A stretch of DNA of 61,884 bases from Pseudonocardia sp. CNS-004 (GCA_001942185.1 MKJV01000106.1:1-61884); one strand, 5' to 3'. Numbered from the stretch's first letter, positions 10,001 to 20,273 are shown. Notes: generated by a model from the letters alone, not told the origin. Numbers and translations: made by a program.

Positions 10001-11302
10001 GATGCTCACGGGGATTGAGCCGTTCGAGCAGGGTCCGCAGCACCGCCACCGGGTCCGATGCCTCGTCGAGCGCGTCGACTACCAGAGTCAGCTGCTTGTC
10101 CCTTCGGACCAGGACGTCGAGAATGCCGTCGCACCAGCCCTCCACCGCGGTCGTGGCCTCCGGGCGCGGCGCCGTGACGCCGAGGGCGCGGCCGATCTGC
10201 TGGGCGATCTGCTCCGCCGTCTTGCCCGTCGCCAGGACGGCGATGTCGACGGCGCCTTCCGGAGGCACCGGCGTGGCGACTGCCAGCGCGTCCGCATGGT
10301 CGGCCCGGAATCCCGGGTCGCTACACGTGACCAGCCGCGCGAGCACCGAGGACTTGCCACTGCCCGCGCGCCCGCCGACGACGAGCGTGCCGGGCATGCC
10401 CGTGGCAGCGTCGATGAGCTCCCGCATCAGCAGGGTTCGGCCCGTAAAGATCGGGCCAGCTCCGACCACCACGGCGCGCGCACCGCCCAGTGTGCCGTCA
10501 TGTCCTGCTGGAGAACGGCGAGGTCTCGGCGCGCCGGGTCGACTACGACCTTCTCGAACCCGCCCGGCTCGTAGCTGGGGTTCGGCAGGCACACGGACTG
10601 CTGCCACGGCTGCTTGAGGATCAGGGGCTCCTGCCGGTGGTGATGGAGGAGGTGGTTCACCACCGACTGGAGGAACTGATAGGGCTGCAGGTAGGGCTCC
10701 GCTTTCGCCGCGGCCTGGGCCGAGTGGCGCAGGCCGTCGACGAACGACGACACCGCACCGGAGAAGGCCCCGAGCTTGGCGTCGACGTCCGCGGGCGCGG
10801 TCAGGATCACTAACCAACCGGCAGGCAGGTCGCGCGTCAGCACCGCCGGCAGGTTGTCCGCCAGTTGACCCGCCTGGCAGACGTCAATGATGATCATCGC
10901 GTGCGTCAGCCCTTGGTGGGCCGCCAGCCACTGGACGAGGTCGGCCGTCCGGAGGGCGTCCGCCGGGTCCTGCGGGTCGGTATCGTGCAGAACTATGAGG
11001 TGGCTGTTGTCCTTCGCGGTGATTCCGTGGCCGGTCACGTAAACGACGACGGCGTCGCCGTCAGTGAAGCGCCGTTGTTTGCGGATGCTGTGCTTGATCT
11101 GCTCTAGCGACGGCCGGTGCGCCAGCGCAGCGTAGTCCTGCGCGTCGAACCGGCGCGGTCCGAGAGCCTCGTCGGTGAGCCACTCGCGGATGCTTGTGAC
11201 CTCGCGGTCGACGTCGAGGGCCGCGAACACACCGGTCGCCTCATATGTGTCGGTAGCGATGGCGATGAAGTGGCGCCGCAGGATGTCGCTGTCGTCGATC
11301 AC
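7093..11302 (-). CDS. Caspase-like peptidase / STAND NTPase / WD40 repeat protein (two frameshifts)
   Basis: Read through two one-base losses (near 10475 and 9257), this is one 1403-aa protein. Residues 1-250 are a caspase-fold (C14) domain with the catalytic pair His92 (VYVTGHGI) and Cys142 (IIIDVCQAG). An NTPase domain follows, with Walker A GRAGSGKSS and Walker B LTLVVDALDEA, then the helical segment PHPYARRHLASHAAAGG. The last 600 residues are WD40-type repeats with recurring blocks such as VRVWNPRTGRKV, AQMWDAETGAAL and ARVWYVSDG. In this family the propeller is thought to sense a ligand, the STAND domain to oligomerise and the caspase to cleave targets. Without correction it would be three overlapping cistrons, the last starting at ATG 9255 within an ATGA. 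The upstream hydrolase gene overlaps its ATG by 4 bp. Confidence 0.8.
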
Positions 11303-12129
11303 GAGAGCGCACCCGCCACGGCATCGCCTGTCACCTTCTTGCTCAGGTAGCGCACGACCGCATGGCTGTCCGAGCCATTGTCGACCGTCGCGTCGGCGAC
11401 GTCGGGCCAGTGCTCCGCCAATCCGCCCGCGAGCGAGACCGGGTCGCCGCGGTCGTAGATGTTGACCCAGCGGAGCACGCCCGGAGGCAGGTGCGGGATG
11501 CGGTCGGCAGCCCGGGGGCGCAGGGCTCCGCGGATGCTGCGTAGACCCAGCGGCGACCCGATGGTGATCAATGTCTGCACTCCGTGGTCGGCGATCGTGC
11601 AGAGCGACTCGTAGGCCACGATGCTGCCGAGCGAGTGGCCGACGAGCACCCGCGGACCGGATCCGAGCGAGTCGCGCAGCCGGTCCAGCACCGCGTCCGC
11701 GAGGTGGTCGTCGCGCTGGAACCGCCGCACCTGGACCAAGTCGCCATAGAACAGCAGCTTTCCGGCGACCCCGAACCGGCGTTCGAGCCAGGCGCCCAGA
11801 CGGGTCACGCTGTGCGGCAACCCCTTGGTGGGCGTCACGGGCCCGAGCGGCTCGTCGGGTTCGACGACCTCATCCTGCACCTGTTCGAGGAAGCGCACCA
11901 GGTCGTCGTCAATGTCCTCGGGCGCGTCTGGTCCATGTGCGCCCTTTGCGCCCTCGGCGTCGGCCAGGAAGAAATCGCCGTAATACACCAGGTCGAGTGA
12001 CGGCCGGGGGCCGCCTCGCCCCCGGGCCCGCTCAACGCCGTCCCGAAGGGCCGCCTCCCAGTTGGGCAGCATTTGGTTGCGGCCACTCTGCTGCTGGCCG
12101 ATGCCGTGCACGCCTAGTACGTCGACCAC
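11299..12129 (-). CDS. Alpha/beta-hydrolase (serine esterase/lipase-like)
   Basis: A 276-aa protein starting at GTG 12129, with GAAGGAG 8 bases upstream. It opens with the strand VVDVLGVHGIGQQ (oxyanion-type HG motif) and has the nucleophile elbow GHSLGS within RVLVGHSLGSIVAYESLC at about residue 180. A later Asp (IYDRGDPVS) and His (DSHAVVRYL) complete a plausible Ser-Asp-His triad. There is no signal peptide, so it is cytoplasmic. It ends with TGA inside the ATG of the caspase gene, an obligatory two-gene unit. The substrate is unknown; an effector or processing enzyme acting with the caspase/STAND protein is an inference from the overlap. Confidence 0.75.
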   Translation of the reverse strand: MVDVLGVHGIGQQQSGRNQMLPNWEAALRDGVERARGRGGPRPSLDLVYYGDFFLADAEGAKGAHGPDAPEDIDDDLVRFLEQVQDEVVEPDEPLGPVTPTKGLPHSVTRLGAWLERRFGVAGKLLFYGDLVQVRRFQRDDHLADAVLDRLRDSLGSGPRVLVGHSLGSIVAYESLCTIADHGVQTLITIGSPLGLRSIRGALRPRAADRIPHLPPGVLRWVNIYDRGDPVSLAGGLAEHWPDVADATVDNGSDSHAVVRYLSKKVTGDAVAGALS

Positions 12130-13074
12130 CCGCCGCTCTCCTTCGCTGTGTTTCCTCCGCTGTGCTCTCGCCCTTGTTAGGCCTGGGTCCTGCCGCACGC
12201 CGACCATCACCATCCGCAGCGGGGGAGGGGCAGTCGCTCATGCCTCGGGCCGGGACGGCGTAGCCCCGCGCCGTGGCGGATCGCTCTCACGATCTCGGTC
12301 AGCGTCTGCGACGGTTCGAGCCCAGGTTCGTCGTCGAGCACCTGCCGGTACTGCTGGCTTTGGCGCCGTGCGTGCCACCGGTTCCCGGCTGCCGTGTATG
12401 TGCGGCAGAGCGTCTCGTAGACGCCCGAAGCCGATCCAGGTGCTGATCGTCGCCTCGATCCCGCTGCGTCGGGGCAGCAGGGCGAAGCCCGCGCAGCCCG
12501 GAATGAACCTGTCACGCTCCGGGCGATGAACTCGTCGTCGCCGTTGTGGGCGCCGCGGACGCTCATGGCGATCCTCCGGTCCAGGCGTAAAGCCTGATCT
12601 TGACGCTGCACCAGGCGCGGGGCCGCTGCCTCGGCCAGTCAGCGCGGCGCGGGGTTGGAGCTACTCACTGATGAGGAAGTCGATGCCGCTCAGATACGTC
12701 GACTTGGTGCCGCGCCGGCTGTGATCATGGCGGCGCCTCCGTGGTCGTGCGAACCCCGTAGCAGCCGCCACCGCACGGCGCGCAGCATCACGCTCGGCGG
12801 GCTTCCGAGACAGTCGTTGGACGCCCAGCAGGGCAATCGGCATCGCCGCCGCCCTCCCCGCCGCCTACACGCCCGCATCGTGGTCGAGGTGACCCTGACA
12901 CGACCGACGCTGCCGTGGGTGGCTGGCGGGTGGAGAAGCATCCCCCGGGCACGGGCGCTGCGACATCGGTCCGGGCAACCCAACGCCAGCGCGGGGGATC
13001 CGGATCGCCGGGGAATCGTTTATGGATCCCACGGTCTATGGGGTTGGCCTGCCGCCGCCCGCACAGTTGTCGGG
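12130..13074. other. Intergenic region between caspase operon and eCIS, with a BTAD remnant
   Basis: About 950 bp separate the divergent hydrolase and eCIS ATPase genes, so it must hold both promoters. Apart from the BTAD-like scrap at 12282-12422 I recognise no gene. The frame that runs into the ATPase from 12655 is open but Arg-rich before ATG 13075. Confidence 0.4.
12282..12422 (-). pseudogene. Remnant of a BTAD (SARP-type) regulator domain
   Basis: About 47 residues match the C-terminal helices of bacterial transcriptional activator domains: YETLCRTYTAAGNRWHARRQ then QQYRQVLDDEPGLEPSQTLT. Family members carry the characteristic Y-x-x-CRxxLxxELGxEPSxxT ending. No DNA-binding or NTPase domain surrounds it. 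It looks like a fragment left by loss of a larger regulator. Confidence 0.5.
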
Positions 13075-15544
13075 ATGAACGTTCCAGGCGGAGGGCCCGA
13101 CCAGCCCAGGGTGACGGCCATCCTCGGGCCGTTCTCCAGCCAACCCTTTGCGTTGGGGCTGAACACCCTCCTCGCCGACGGCGGCGAGTTCGACGTGGTG
13201 TCCGTCGCCGATCCCGAGGCCATCGAGCACGATGTCGGCGCCGGTCGGCCGTCGGTACTCATCGTCGAGGGCGCCAACCCGACGGCCTGCCAGAACTACC
13301 TCGACCGGAATCCCTTCATTCGCTCGGTCGTCGTATTCGATCCGGTCGGCGCACACGCGTTCATCGGGCTGACGAACCCCGACTGGCGCAGGCTGGCCGC
13401 GATCGTCCGAGCCGCCGCCCAGGAGCGACGGGTGCGCGTGGTTGACCCGCGGGACCTGCACCGCAGCGAGGCCGACGCCGCCGAAGCGGCCGCGATGGCG
13501 CCGTTGACGGAATGGCTGGAGCTCAGCCTGGGTCGGGCGCTGCGGCGTCGCCTCGGTCGGGACCTCCCGGGGGTTCCGGGCTGGTCGATCGCCCCAGACG
13601 AGGCGTTTGAGCTGCTCGGCCTCGACCCGCAGGGGAACCCCGAGTCCCTGCTCACCGAGCGGCTGACGGCGGCCGACAGCGCCCTCGTCTGCGCGCGCAC
13701 CACGTTGCCCGTCGCCATCGCGCGGCTCGCCACGGTGTTCTGGCTCTCCGATCTCGAGCTGCGGCTGCTCTGCCTGGTGTTGGCGCCGGAGCTGGACGGC
13801 CGCTTCGCGACGGCCATCGCCGTGCTGCAGGACGATCTGACCCGCCGCAGGCCCGGCCTCACGCTCCTGGCCGAGCTGATGGCGCCGAACGAGGTCGACA
13901 CCTGGCACCTGCGGCGCACTGTCCACGCTTCGAACTCGATCATCGCCGCGGGACTGGTGCATCCGGCCGGGTCCGAGGGACTTCAGGTCGATGTCGGGCT
14001 CGCGCCGAGCCGGGCTGTCGTCAGCCACCTGCTTGCCACATCGATCGAGCGCGCCGTCGCGGCGTCAGACGCCGTGCTGCAGGTGCCTGCTACGTCCGCA
14101 GGTCCGCCTTCGGTCGACGAGACGCTCCTCGCGCAGTTCGTGGAGCGGCACCGGGCAGCGTCCCCCTCGACGGAGATTCACCTCATCGGGGGCGGCCCCG
14201 GCAAGGCGTGGTTTCGCAGGCTCGTGGCCGCACTCGGGCTGCCGTTGCTGGTCGGGGATCTCGGTCGGATCGAGCCCGGCCCGCGCCGGGTTGCGGCGGT
14301 CGGCGATTGGGGGGTGCTCAGTCGCCTCGCCGGGAGCGCGCTGCTGGTGCTCGGGATCGACGGCCTCGGCGCGGTCGAACGCAGCCAGGTGGGGGCGCGG
14401 CTGGGCGCGATCGCGGGTGGCATCCCGCTGGTCGCCGCCGACGGGGACCCGGGGACCGAGTGGTCGTGGCGCACGTCGGCGTTGTCCCTGCGAGCTCCCA
14501 CGATCTCCACCGCGCAGCGAGCCGCGTGGTGGCGCAGCTCGGCGGGCCGCGCCGGCCTCGAGCTCGACGCCGATGACATCCGGCGGCTGGCCGCGACCGC
14601 GCCGATCGACCCGGAGAGCATCGACCGGAGCGTGGCGGTCGCGGCGGGCCACCGGCGTCGCACCGGCGACTCGGCGGTCACCGTGGTGCAGCGGGCGGCC
14701 CGCGAGCTCGCGCCGGTCCACCTTCCGCAGGGAGTACGCCAGGTCACCCCGACCTACACGTGGGACGACATCGTGCTCTCCGACCCGCGCAAGGAACTGC
14801 TGCAGGCGATCCTCGTGCACGTCCTGCAGGCGAGCCGGGTGCTGGAGGAGTGGGGGTTCGCTAGCCGCATCCCCTACGGGCAGGGCGTGGCGGCCCTGTT
14901 CAGCGGACCGAGCGGCACCGGAAAGACCATGGCGGCGCAGATCATCGCTGGTGCGCTCGGCGTCGAGCTCCTCCAGGTCGACCTGTCGAAGACGATCTCG
15001 AAGTACATCGGTGAGACCGAGAAGAACCTCGACGCCATTTTCGACGCGGCCGAGGCGGCCGGATCGGTGCTGCTGTTCGACGAGGCCGACGCCGTCTTCG
15101 GTAAGCGCACCGAGATCAAGGATGCGCACGACCGGCACGCCAACGTCGAGGTCGCTACCTCCTGCAGCGAATGGAGTCCTTCCGCGGCCTGGCCGTGCTC
15201 ACCACGAACTTCAGGCAGAACATCGACGATGCCTTCGTCCGCAGGCTGCGCTTCGTCGTCGAGTTCACCCTCCCCACGCCGCCGAACGGCAGCGCATCTG
15301 GCGCAAGGCCTTCCCGAACAACGCGCCGCTGGCCCGCGACGTCGACGTCTCGCAGATGGCGAACCGGCTGCAGCTCCCCGGTGGCAGCATCCAGAACATC
15401 GCCCTGCACGCCGCGTTCCTTGCGGCCGGGGACGGCGGTCTCATCTCCGGGATCCACCTGCTGGCCGCCACCCGCCGGGAGCTGATCAAGATCGGCATGC
15501 TAACCGCGGAACGCGGCCTCGACGAACTGGCGGCGACGTCGTGA
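13075..15544 (+). CDS. eCIS AAA+ ATPase (Afp15/Pvc15-like) with N-terminal pseudo-receiver (two frameshifts)
   Basis: The joined protein is 823 aa. The AAA+ domain has Walker A GPSGTGKT at residues 611-618, Walker B VLLFDEAD at 665-672, and the post-Walker VLTTNFRQNIDDAFVRRLRF block with sensor Asn and arginine-finger region. This is the ATPase found in every eCIS locus and needed for particle assembly. A helical N-domain (SDLELRLLCLVLAPELDGRF) precedes it. The first 130 residues look like a receiver fold (TAILGPFSSQPFALGLNTLL; SVLIVEGA; IRSVVVFDPVG) lacking the phospho-Asp. Bases are missing near 15155 and 15283; before correction the frame runs off in Arg-rich sequence. Start ATG 13075 is the first after the low-complexity upstream frame. 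DUF4255 follows after 7 bp. Confidence 0.9.
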
Positions 15545-15551
15545 GCGTGTC

Positions 15552-16132
15552 ATGAGCGCCGACGCCATCGCCCGCGTGACCGTGGCGCTGCAGAACCGGT
15601 TGGCGAGCGCCATCGCAGGCCCGGTGTACGTCGGTCCGCCAATCCCTGATGACGTCGGCGCGCGCAAGGCCGCGCTCTTCCTCTTCCACGTCGTCCCCAA
15701 CCAGGCGCTGCGCAACGAGCCGCACTACGTGGCGCGCCCCAGCGACCCCGCGGGTCCGCTCATCGAAGCGCCGGCGCTGCCGCTCGACCTGCGGTTCCTC
15801 GTGTCCGTCTTCCGGACGGCGGGCTCGGGCGGGGGCGGCGTGAGCGACCCGGACGAGCTGCGCACGCTGGGCCTGATCGTCCAGACCCTCCACGAGCGTC
15901 CCTTCATCGACGGCACCAGGTGCCTGACCAGCTCGTCCGGATCACGCCCGAGCCGTACCCGATGGAAGAGCTCAGCCGAGTGTGGGCGCTGTTTCCGCAG
16001 ACGTCGTACCGGACGTCGATGGTCTACCTCCTGAGCCCGGTATCGGTCGCCGTCCCGCCGCCGCCCGCAGGCCCGCCGGTCATCCAGCGCACCTCGCGCC
16101 AAGGCCCGCTCGTGGACGGAGTAGCGCCATGA
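15552..16132 (+). CDS. DUF4255 tail-terminator/cap protein (Afp16/Pvc16-like; one frameshift)
   Basis: A 193-aa protein of the DUF4255 family: the block LFLFHVVPNQALRNEPHYV and then LDLRFLVSVFRTAG...DELRTLGLIVQTLHERPFI are typical. A base is missing at about 15920 (GG for GGG); the frame resumes with VPDQLVRITPEPYPMEELSR and FPQTSYRTSMVYLLSPV, the conserved C-terminal half. In Afp/PVC particles the equivalent caps the tube and sheath end. It lies 7 bp after the ATPase gene and overlaps the next gene by ATGA. Confidence 0.88.
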
Positions 16133-16826
16133 CGACCCGCCCGCCGATCGCGTTCGAGCAGGGACGGACCGACGTCGTCACCACCGTCGTGATCCCGATC
16201 GACGGCGTGACCCGCCGCGCGGTCCGCAGAGGACTCGACGTCCAACTCTGGGACCCTGCGGCGCAGACCGCCCGCCCGAATCGCCTCATCCGCAACCTCA
16301 GCGGCCACATCGTCTGGTAAACGAGCCGGCCGACCAGGAACTGACGTTCCGGATCGACCCCTCAGCCGCCGGGTATCGCGGTCCGCTGTTCATCACGGTC
16401 AACCCGGCGCACGACGGCGTCAGTCGGGTCGTCGCCCTGGAGCCTTGCCCGGACGGCGCCTTCGACGACGCCGCGACGCTCGTGCGCGGAGTGGTGGTGC
16501 GCTCAGCAGGCGGCGCGAGCCTGATCCGGCCCCTTCCGGTGCCCGGGCTGACGGTCACCGCGCGCCCGCCCGCAGGCTCCGGCGGGCACCAGTTCCCGGC
16601 CACCACGGACGAGCGGGGCGTCTTCGCACTCGTCGTCGGGCTGAAGTTTTCCGACACGGACGAAGAACGCCTGCCGATCCCGACGGTGCTGCGCTTCGAG
16701 AAAGCGGGTCTACCGGTGCGTGAGCTCACCGTCCCCCTCGACCAGGGCACCACCCACGTCTTCGCGGCGGCGGTCGATCTCGACCGCGCCGACCGCACCC
16801 CGTTCACCCATCAGGCCCAACCGTGA
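16129..16826 (+). CDS. Carboxypeptidase-regulatory-like (beta-sandwich) eCIS-associated protein (one frameshift)
   Basis: A 232-aa product once one missing base at about 16314 (CC read as C) is restored; otherwise it stops at SGHIVW. The N-terminal part (VVIPIDGVTRRAVRRGLDVQ) and the PVPGLTVTARPPAG...TTDERGVFALVVGL segment resemble a carboxypeptidase regulatory-like or PEGA-type beta-sandwich. Proteins like this commonly sit between the DUF4255 and sheath genes in actinobacterial eCIS loci. Its role in the particle is unknown. It overlaps the DUF4255 stop by 4 bp. Confidence 0.7.
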
Positions 16827-16863
16827 CACGTCGGGACGGCAGGAGCGAGAGGAGCACGCGGCC

Positions 16864-17700
16864 GTGAATGAGAGCACAGTCGAGGCGACATACACAGGCC
16901 CGGCCCCGCCTCCGCCTGCGAAGTCCTTGGAAGAGGCCATCGAAGAAGCGCGAAACCAGGCCACGGCCGCGAAGACGGCGAAAGAGGCGGCCGACAGCAC
17001 CTTCGTCGAAGCCGACGGCCGCCTGACCGCCTTGCGCAACCTGCAGCGCGAACACGATAAGGCGAAGGAGGCCTACACGGCGGCCTATGACCGGCTGCAG
17101 ATCGCCCAGAAGGACTTCCGCGACTACTCCGAGGACGAGAAGAAGAACCTCGCTGAGCTGTTGGGGAAGGAGGGCGTCGATGCCGTCAGGGTCCAGGTCA
17201 CGGCGAAGACGGGGAAGGACAACGCCACGACCGCCGCGGTGACAAAGGCCAAGGGAGGAATCACCGCTGCGCAGACCGCCAGCGCGACCAGTGAGACGAA
17301 GCGCAAGCAGAAGGCCGCGGCCGTCGACGAGTACAAGCAGTTGGCGGCCGCGATCGGTGCTGGACACACGAAGCTCCGTGGTCTGCGCGAAGAGGTGGTG
17401 AAGGCCCGGCAGGCGGGCAAGTACGCCCTCGCCTACTGGCTGCTGGTGAACCGGGGCTTCTCGGAGGTGCTCAAAGCAGCCCAGAATCAGCTCATCAAGC
17501 CCGACGAGCTGCCCGACAGGCTGCTCACGGCGGTCAAGGAGCTCGCAGCAGCCGAGGCGGCCAAGGTCACGGCCGACACCCTTGTCGTTACCCGCCGCAA
17601 CGAGCTCGCCGAAGCCGAACGGGAGGCCGCCGAGCAGAAGACGAACGGCGAGAACGACCTCCGCGCCGAACTCGACAAGATCCCCGCGGCCTCGGCCTGA
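16864..17700 (+). CDS. Coiled-coil eCIS-associated protein, unknown function
   Basis: A 278-aa protein very rich in Ala, Lys and Glu, with nearly continuous helical heptads from residue 20 to the end (SLEEAIEEARNQATAAKTAK; LVVTRRNELAEAEREAAEQK). The middle holds a more globular stretch, YALAYWLLVNRGFSEVLKAA. GTG 16864 is the likely start, with GAGAGGAG just upstream and a Pro-rich N-terminus (YTGPAPPPPAKS). It has no frameshift, unlike its neighbours. The position before the sheath gene, 18 bp away, makes it a particle or assembly component. It is too short for a conventional tape measure but is the only long coiled coil in the cluster. Confidence 0.65.
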   Translation: MNESTVEATYTGPAPPPPAKSLEEAIEEARNQATAAKTAKEAADSTFVEADGRLTALRNLQREHDKAKEAYTAAYDRLQIAQKDFRDYSEDEKKNLAELLGKEGVDAVRVQVTAKTGKDNATTAAVTKAKGGITAAQTASATSETKRKQKAAAVDEYKQLAAAIGAGHTKLRGLREEVVKARQAGKYALAYWLLVNRGFSEVLKAAQNQLIKPDELPDRLLTAVKELAAAEAAKVTADTLVVTRRNELAEAEREAAEQKTNGENDLRAELDKIPAASA

Positions 17701-17718
17701 TCACCAGGAGCACACTCC

Positions 17719-19244
17719 ATGCCTGAATACCTATCGCCCGGGGTCTACATCGAGGAGATCGAGCGGGGACCCAAACCGATCGAGGGCGTCGCGACGAGCA
17801 CCGCCGCCTTTCTCGGGGAAACCCAGCGCGGCCCACAGATCCCCACCTTGGTGACCAGCCACGGCGAATACCTGCGCCAGTTCGGCGACATCTTCAGCCC
17901 CGACAAGTACATGCCCTACGCCGTCAAGATGTTCTTCGACAACGGCGGGCGCCGCTGCTATGTCACCCGCATCGTGGGCGGTGGCGCGGCCACGGCCGAA
18001 CTCCCGCTGTCCGGCCTCACGATCAGAGCCAACGGACCCGGGAGCGACTACAACAAGACCTGGATCCGCATCCTGCCCGGAAGCACCAAGGACAAGGGCG
18101 GCAACGCGGTCGGCTTCCGCCTGCGCGTCGACTACTGGGCCAACGCGGCGGACGTACCCACCGCCGCGGCCGGGATCGCGACGGCCCCGCCACCGACGAT
18201 CTCCGAGGACTTCAACGACCTCAGCGTCGATCCGGCGTCCACCGCGTACTTCGCGAAGCGGGTCAACGACGGCAACTCGGCGCTGATCGAGGTGACCGCG
18301 ACGGACCCCACCGTCCCGGTCCCGTTGCCCGCGGCCGCAGACGGGCAGCTGCCGAGCGTCGCGGACGGTGTCGCGGTGATCCCGCCCGACTACGAGGTCG
18401 ACGCCGTTGACCCGGGCCAGCGCCGCGGGCTGAGGGCGTTGGAGCTCGACGCGTTCCGGTCGGTGGCGGTCGTGTACGCCCCCGGCGCCCTCGAGGACGC
18501 GGCCAAGTTGGTCGTCACCCACTGCGAGAACAACCGGTTCCGGTTCGCCGTCGTCGACGCCCAGGCCAACAAGGCCAACGCCGCAGGCATCAACGCCCGA
18601 AACGAGATCGACGACACCAAGTACGGCGCGTTCTACTACCCCTGGATCTATGTCAGCGATCCGCGCAGCGGTATCCGGAAGCTGGTGCCGCCTGGCGGCG
18701 CGGTCTGCGGCATCTACGCCCTCACCGACACGCCCGCGGCGTGTTCAAGGCCCCCGCCAACGAGGTGATCGCGGGCGCCATCGATCTCGAGTACGACATC
18801 AACAGCGGCGTCCAAGACGTCCTCAACCCCGCCGGCGTGAACGTGATCCGGCGCTTCCCCGGCCGCGGCATCCGCGTGTGGGGGGCGCGCACGCTCTCCA
18901 GCGACCCACTGTGGAAGTACGTCAGCGTCCGGCGGCTGTTCATCTTCCTCGAAGCCTCGATCTACAACTCCACCCAGTGGGTGGTGTTCGAACCGAACGA
19001 CTACCGGCTGTGGGCCCGGGTCAAGCAGACGATCACGCTGTTCCTGCGGACCCAGTGGCGCGAAGGCGCGCTGTTCGGCGCGAAAGAGGAAGAGGCGTTC
19101 TCCGTCGCGGTCGGCCGGGACACGATGACCGAGGACGACATCCTCAACGGCCGGCTGATCGTCGAGATCGGGATCGCGCCGGTCCGGCCCGCCGAGTTCG
19201 TGGTCTTCCGGATCTTCCAGAAGACCCAGGAGGCCAAGTCATGA
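17719..19244 (+). CDS. Contractile tail sheath protein (one frameshift)
   Basis: A 508-aa phage-tail-sheath family protein. It begins MPEYLSPGVYIEEIERGPKP, the hallmark N-terminus, followed by TAAFLGETQRGP and MFFDNGGRRCYVTRIVGG. The C-terminal core has GVNVIRRFPGRGIRVWGART, RRLFIFLEASIYNSTQWVVF and RPAEFVVFRIFQKT, the strands that interlock neighbouring subunits. One base is missing at about 18731 (TDT-ARGVFKAPANEVIAGA across the join). CAGGAG precedes ATG 17719. This is the single sheath gene; Afp and PVC have three. It contracts to drive the tube. Confidence 0.95.
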
Positions 19245-19270
19245 TCCCAACGAACACGGAGGCCTGACCG

Positions 19271-19711
19271 ATGGCCCGCCAAGATCCGCTCCGCAAGTTC
19301 CGCTTCCGGCTGGAGATCGACGGTCTCGACCAGGCCGCGTTCTCCGAGGTGACGATCGGGGATCTCGCGAGCGATCCGATCGAGTACCGCGAAGGCGACG
19401 AGATCCCCACCGTGCGCAAGCTCAGCGGCCTCACGAAGTACGCCAACGTCACCCTGAAATGGGGGATCACCGACTCGGTCGAGCTCGCCGAGTGGCACCA
19501 GCAGATCGTCGGCGGCGCCACTCTGCTCGACGAGATCCGCAAGACCGTCGTCATCCGGATGCAGGACGAGGCGGGCAACGACAAGGCCGCCTTCGAGATC
19601 ACCCGGGCCTGGCCATGCAAGTACGACCCGACCGACCTCAACGCGACCGGGAACGAAGTCGCCATCGACACCCTCGAGCTCTGCAACGAGGGCATCCGCC
19701 GGATCCAGTAA
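19271..19711 (+). CDS. Tail tube protein 1 (gp19/Hcp-like fold)
   Basis: A 146-aa phage tail tube family protein. The pattern MARQDPLRKFRFRLEIDGLD...AAFSEVTIG, then YANVTLKWGITDSVELAEWH and VVIRMQDEAGNDKAAFEITR, fits the conserved beta-barrel of inner-tube subunits. CGGAGG lies upstream of ATG 19271. It belongs to the same family as the second tube protein at 20274, and eCIS loci regularly carry two or more, one of which forms the tube shaft and another the baseplate-proximal layer. Intact, no frameshift. Confidence 0.93.
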   Translation: MARQDPLRKFRFRLEIDGLDQAAFSEVTIGDLASDPIEYREGDEIPTVRKLSGLTKYANVTLKWGITDSVELAEWHQQIVGGATLLDEIRKTVVIRMQDEAGNDKAAFEITRAWPCKYDPTDLNATGNEVAIDTLELCNEGIRRIQ

Positions 19712-19726
19712 TCAGGAGTCGTATCC

Positions 19727-20083
19727 ATGTTCGCGACCGAAATCGACTTCACCCTGCCGAAGGGCTACCTCGACCAGGACGGGGTGCTGCACACCGAGGG
19801 CGTGATGCGGCTGGCGACGGCCGCGGACGAGATCCTGCCCCTCAAGGACCCACGCGTGCAGCAGAACCCGGCCTATCTGACGATCATCGTGCTGGCGCGC
19901 GTCATCACCCGCCTCGGTGCGGTGCGCGACGTCAACACGAAGGTGGTCGAAGGGCTGTTCGCCAGCGACCTGAACTACCTGCAGAAGCTGTACGAAGAGC
20001 TCAACCTCGACGACCTCGAGACCGCCGAATCCGGCTCCGAGCACCCCTCTTCGCCGGGTTTTCGCGTCGTGGGAAAACCGTGA
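19727..20083 (+). CDS. Phage tail assembly chaperone-like protein
   Basis: A 118-aa protein with the look of tail assembly proteins encoded between tube genes: IDFTLPKGYLDQDGVLHTEG, VMRLATAADEILPLKDPRVQ and YLTIIVLARVITRLGAV. The sequence ends with a variable tail (SGSEHPSSPGFRVVGKP). CAGGAG lies 9 bp before ATG 19727. The stop overlaps the next start (GTGA), coupling it to the DUF6760 gene. In phages such proteins act as folding or assembly helpers and are not in the final particle; for eCIS that is inference. Confidence 0.75.
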   Translation: MFATEIDFTLPKGYLDQDGVLHTEGVMRLATAADEILPLKDPRVQQNPAYLTIIVLARVITRLGAVRDVNTKVVEGLFASDLNYLQKLYEELNLDDLETAESGSEHPSSPGFRVVGKP

Positions 20084-20262
20084 GGGCCTATCCCGTTGAC
20101 GAGCTCTACGAGGAAATGGCCTTCATCGCCTACCACTTCCACTGGCCGCGGACCGAGCTCATGACGTTGGAACACGGCGAGCGGCGCCGGTGGTGCGAGG
20201 AGATCTCCGCGATCAACCGGCAGCTCTCCGGCACCCCGAGCAATCCCTTCGAGATCGCCTGA
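20080..20262 (+). CDS. DUF6760 small eCIS protein
   Basis: A 60-aa protein beginning at GTG 20080, overlapping the previous stop. The signature YPVDELYEEMAFIAYHFHWP and LEHGERRRWCEEISAINRQL is that of DUF6760, a small family found almost only in phage-tail-like loci between tube genes. Length and position match. Role unknown. Confidence 0.8.
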   Translation: MRAYPVDELYEEMAFIAYHFHWPRTELMTLEHGERRRWCEEISAINRQLSGTPSNPFEIA

Positions 20263-20273
20263 GGAGGTGACAC

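Noticed and set aside
13036..15138. Large minus-strand frames across the eCIS ATPase
   Set aside because: Antisense to a gene with clear Walker motifs; composition is that of a reverse-strand shadow.
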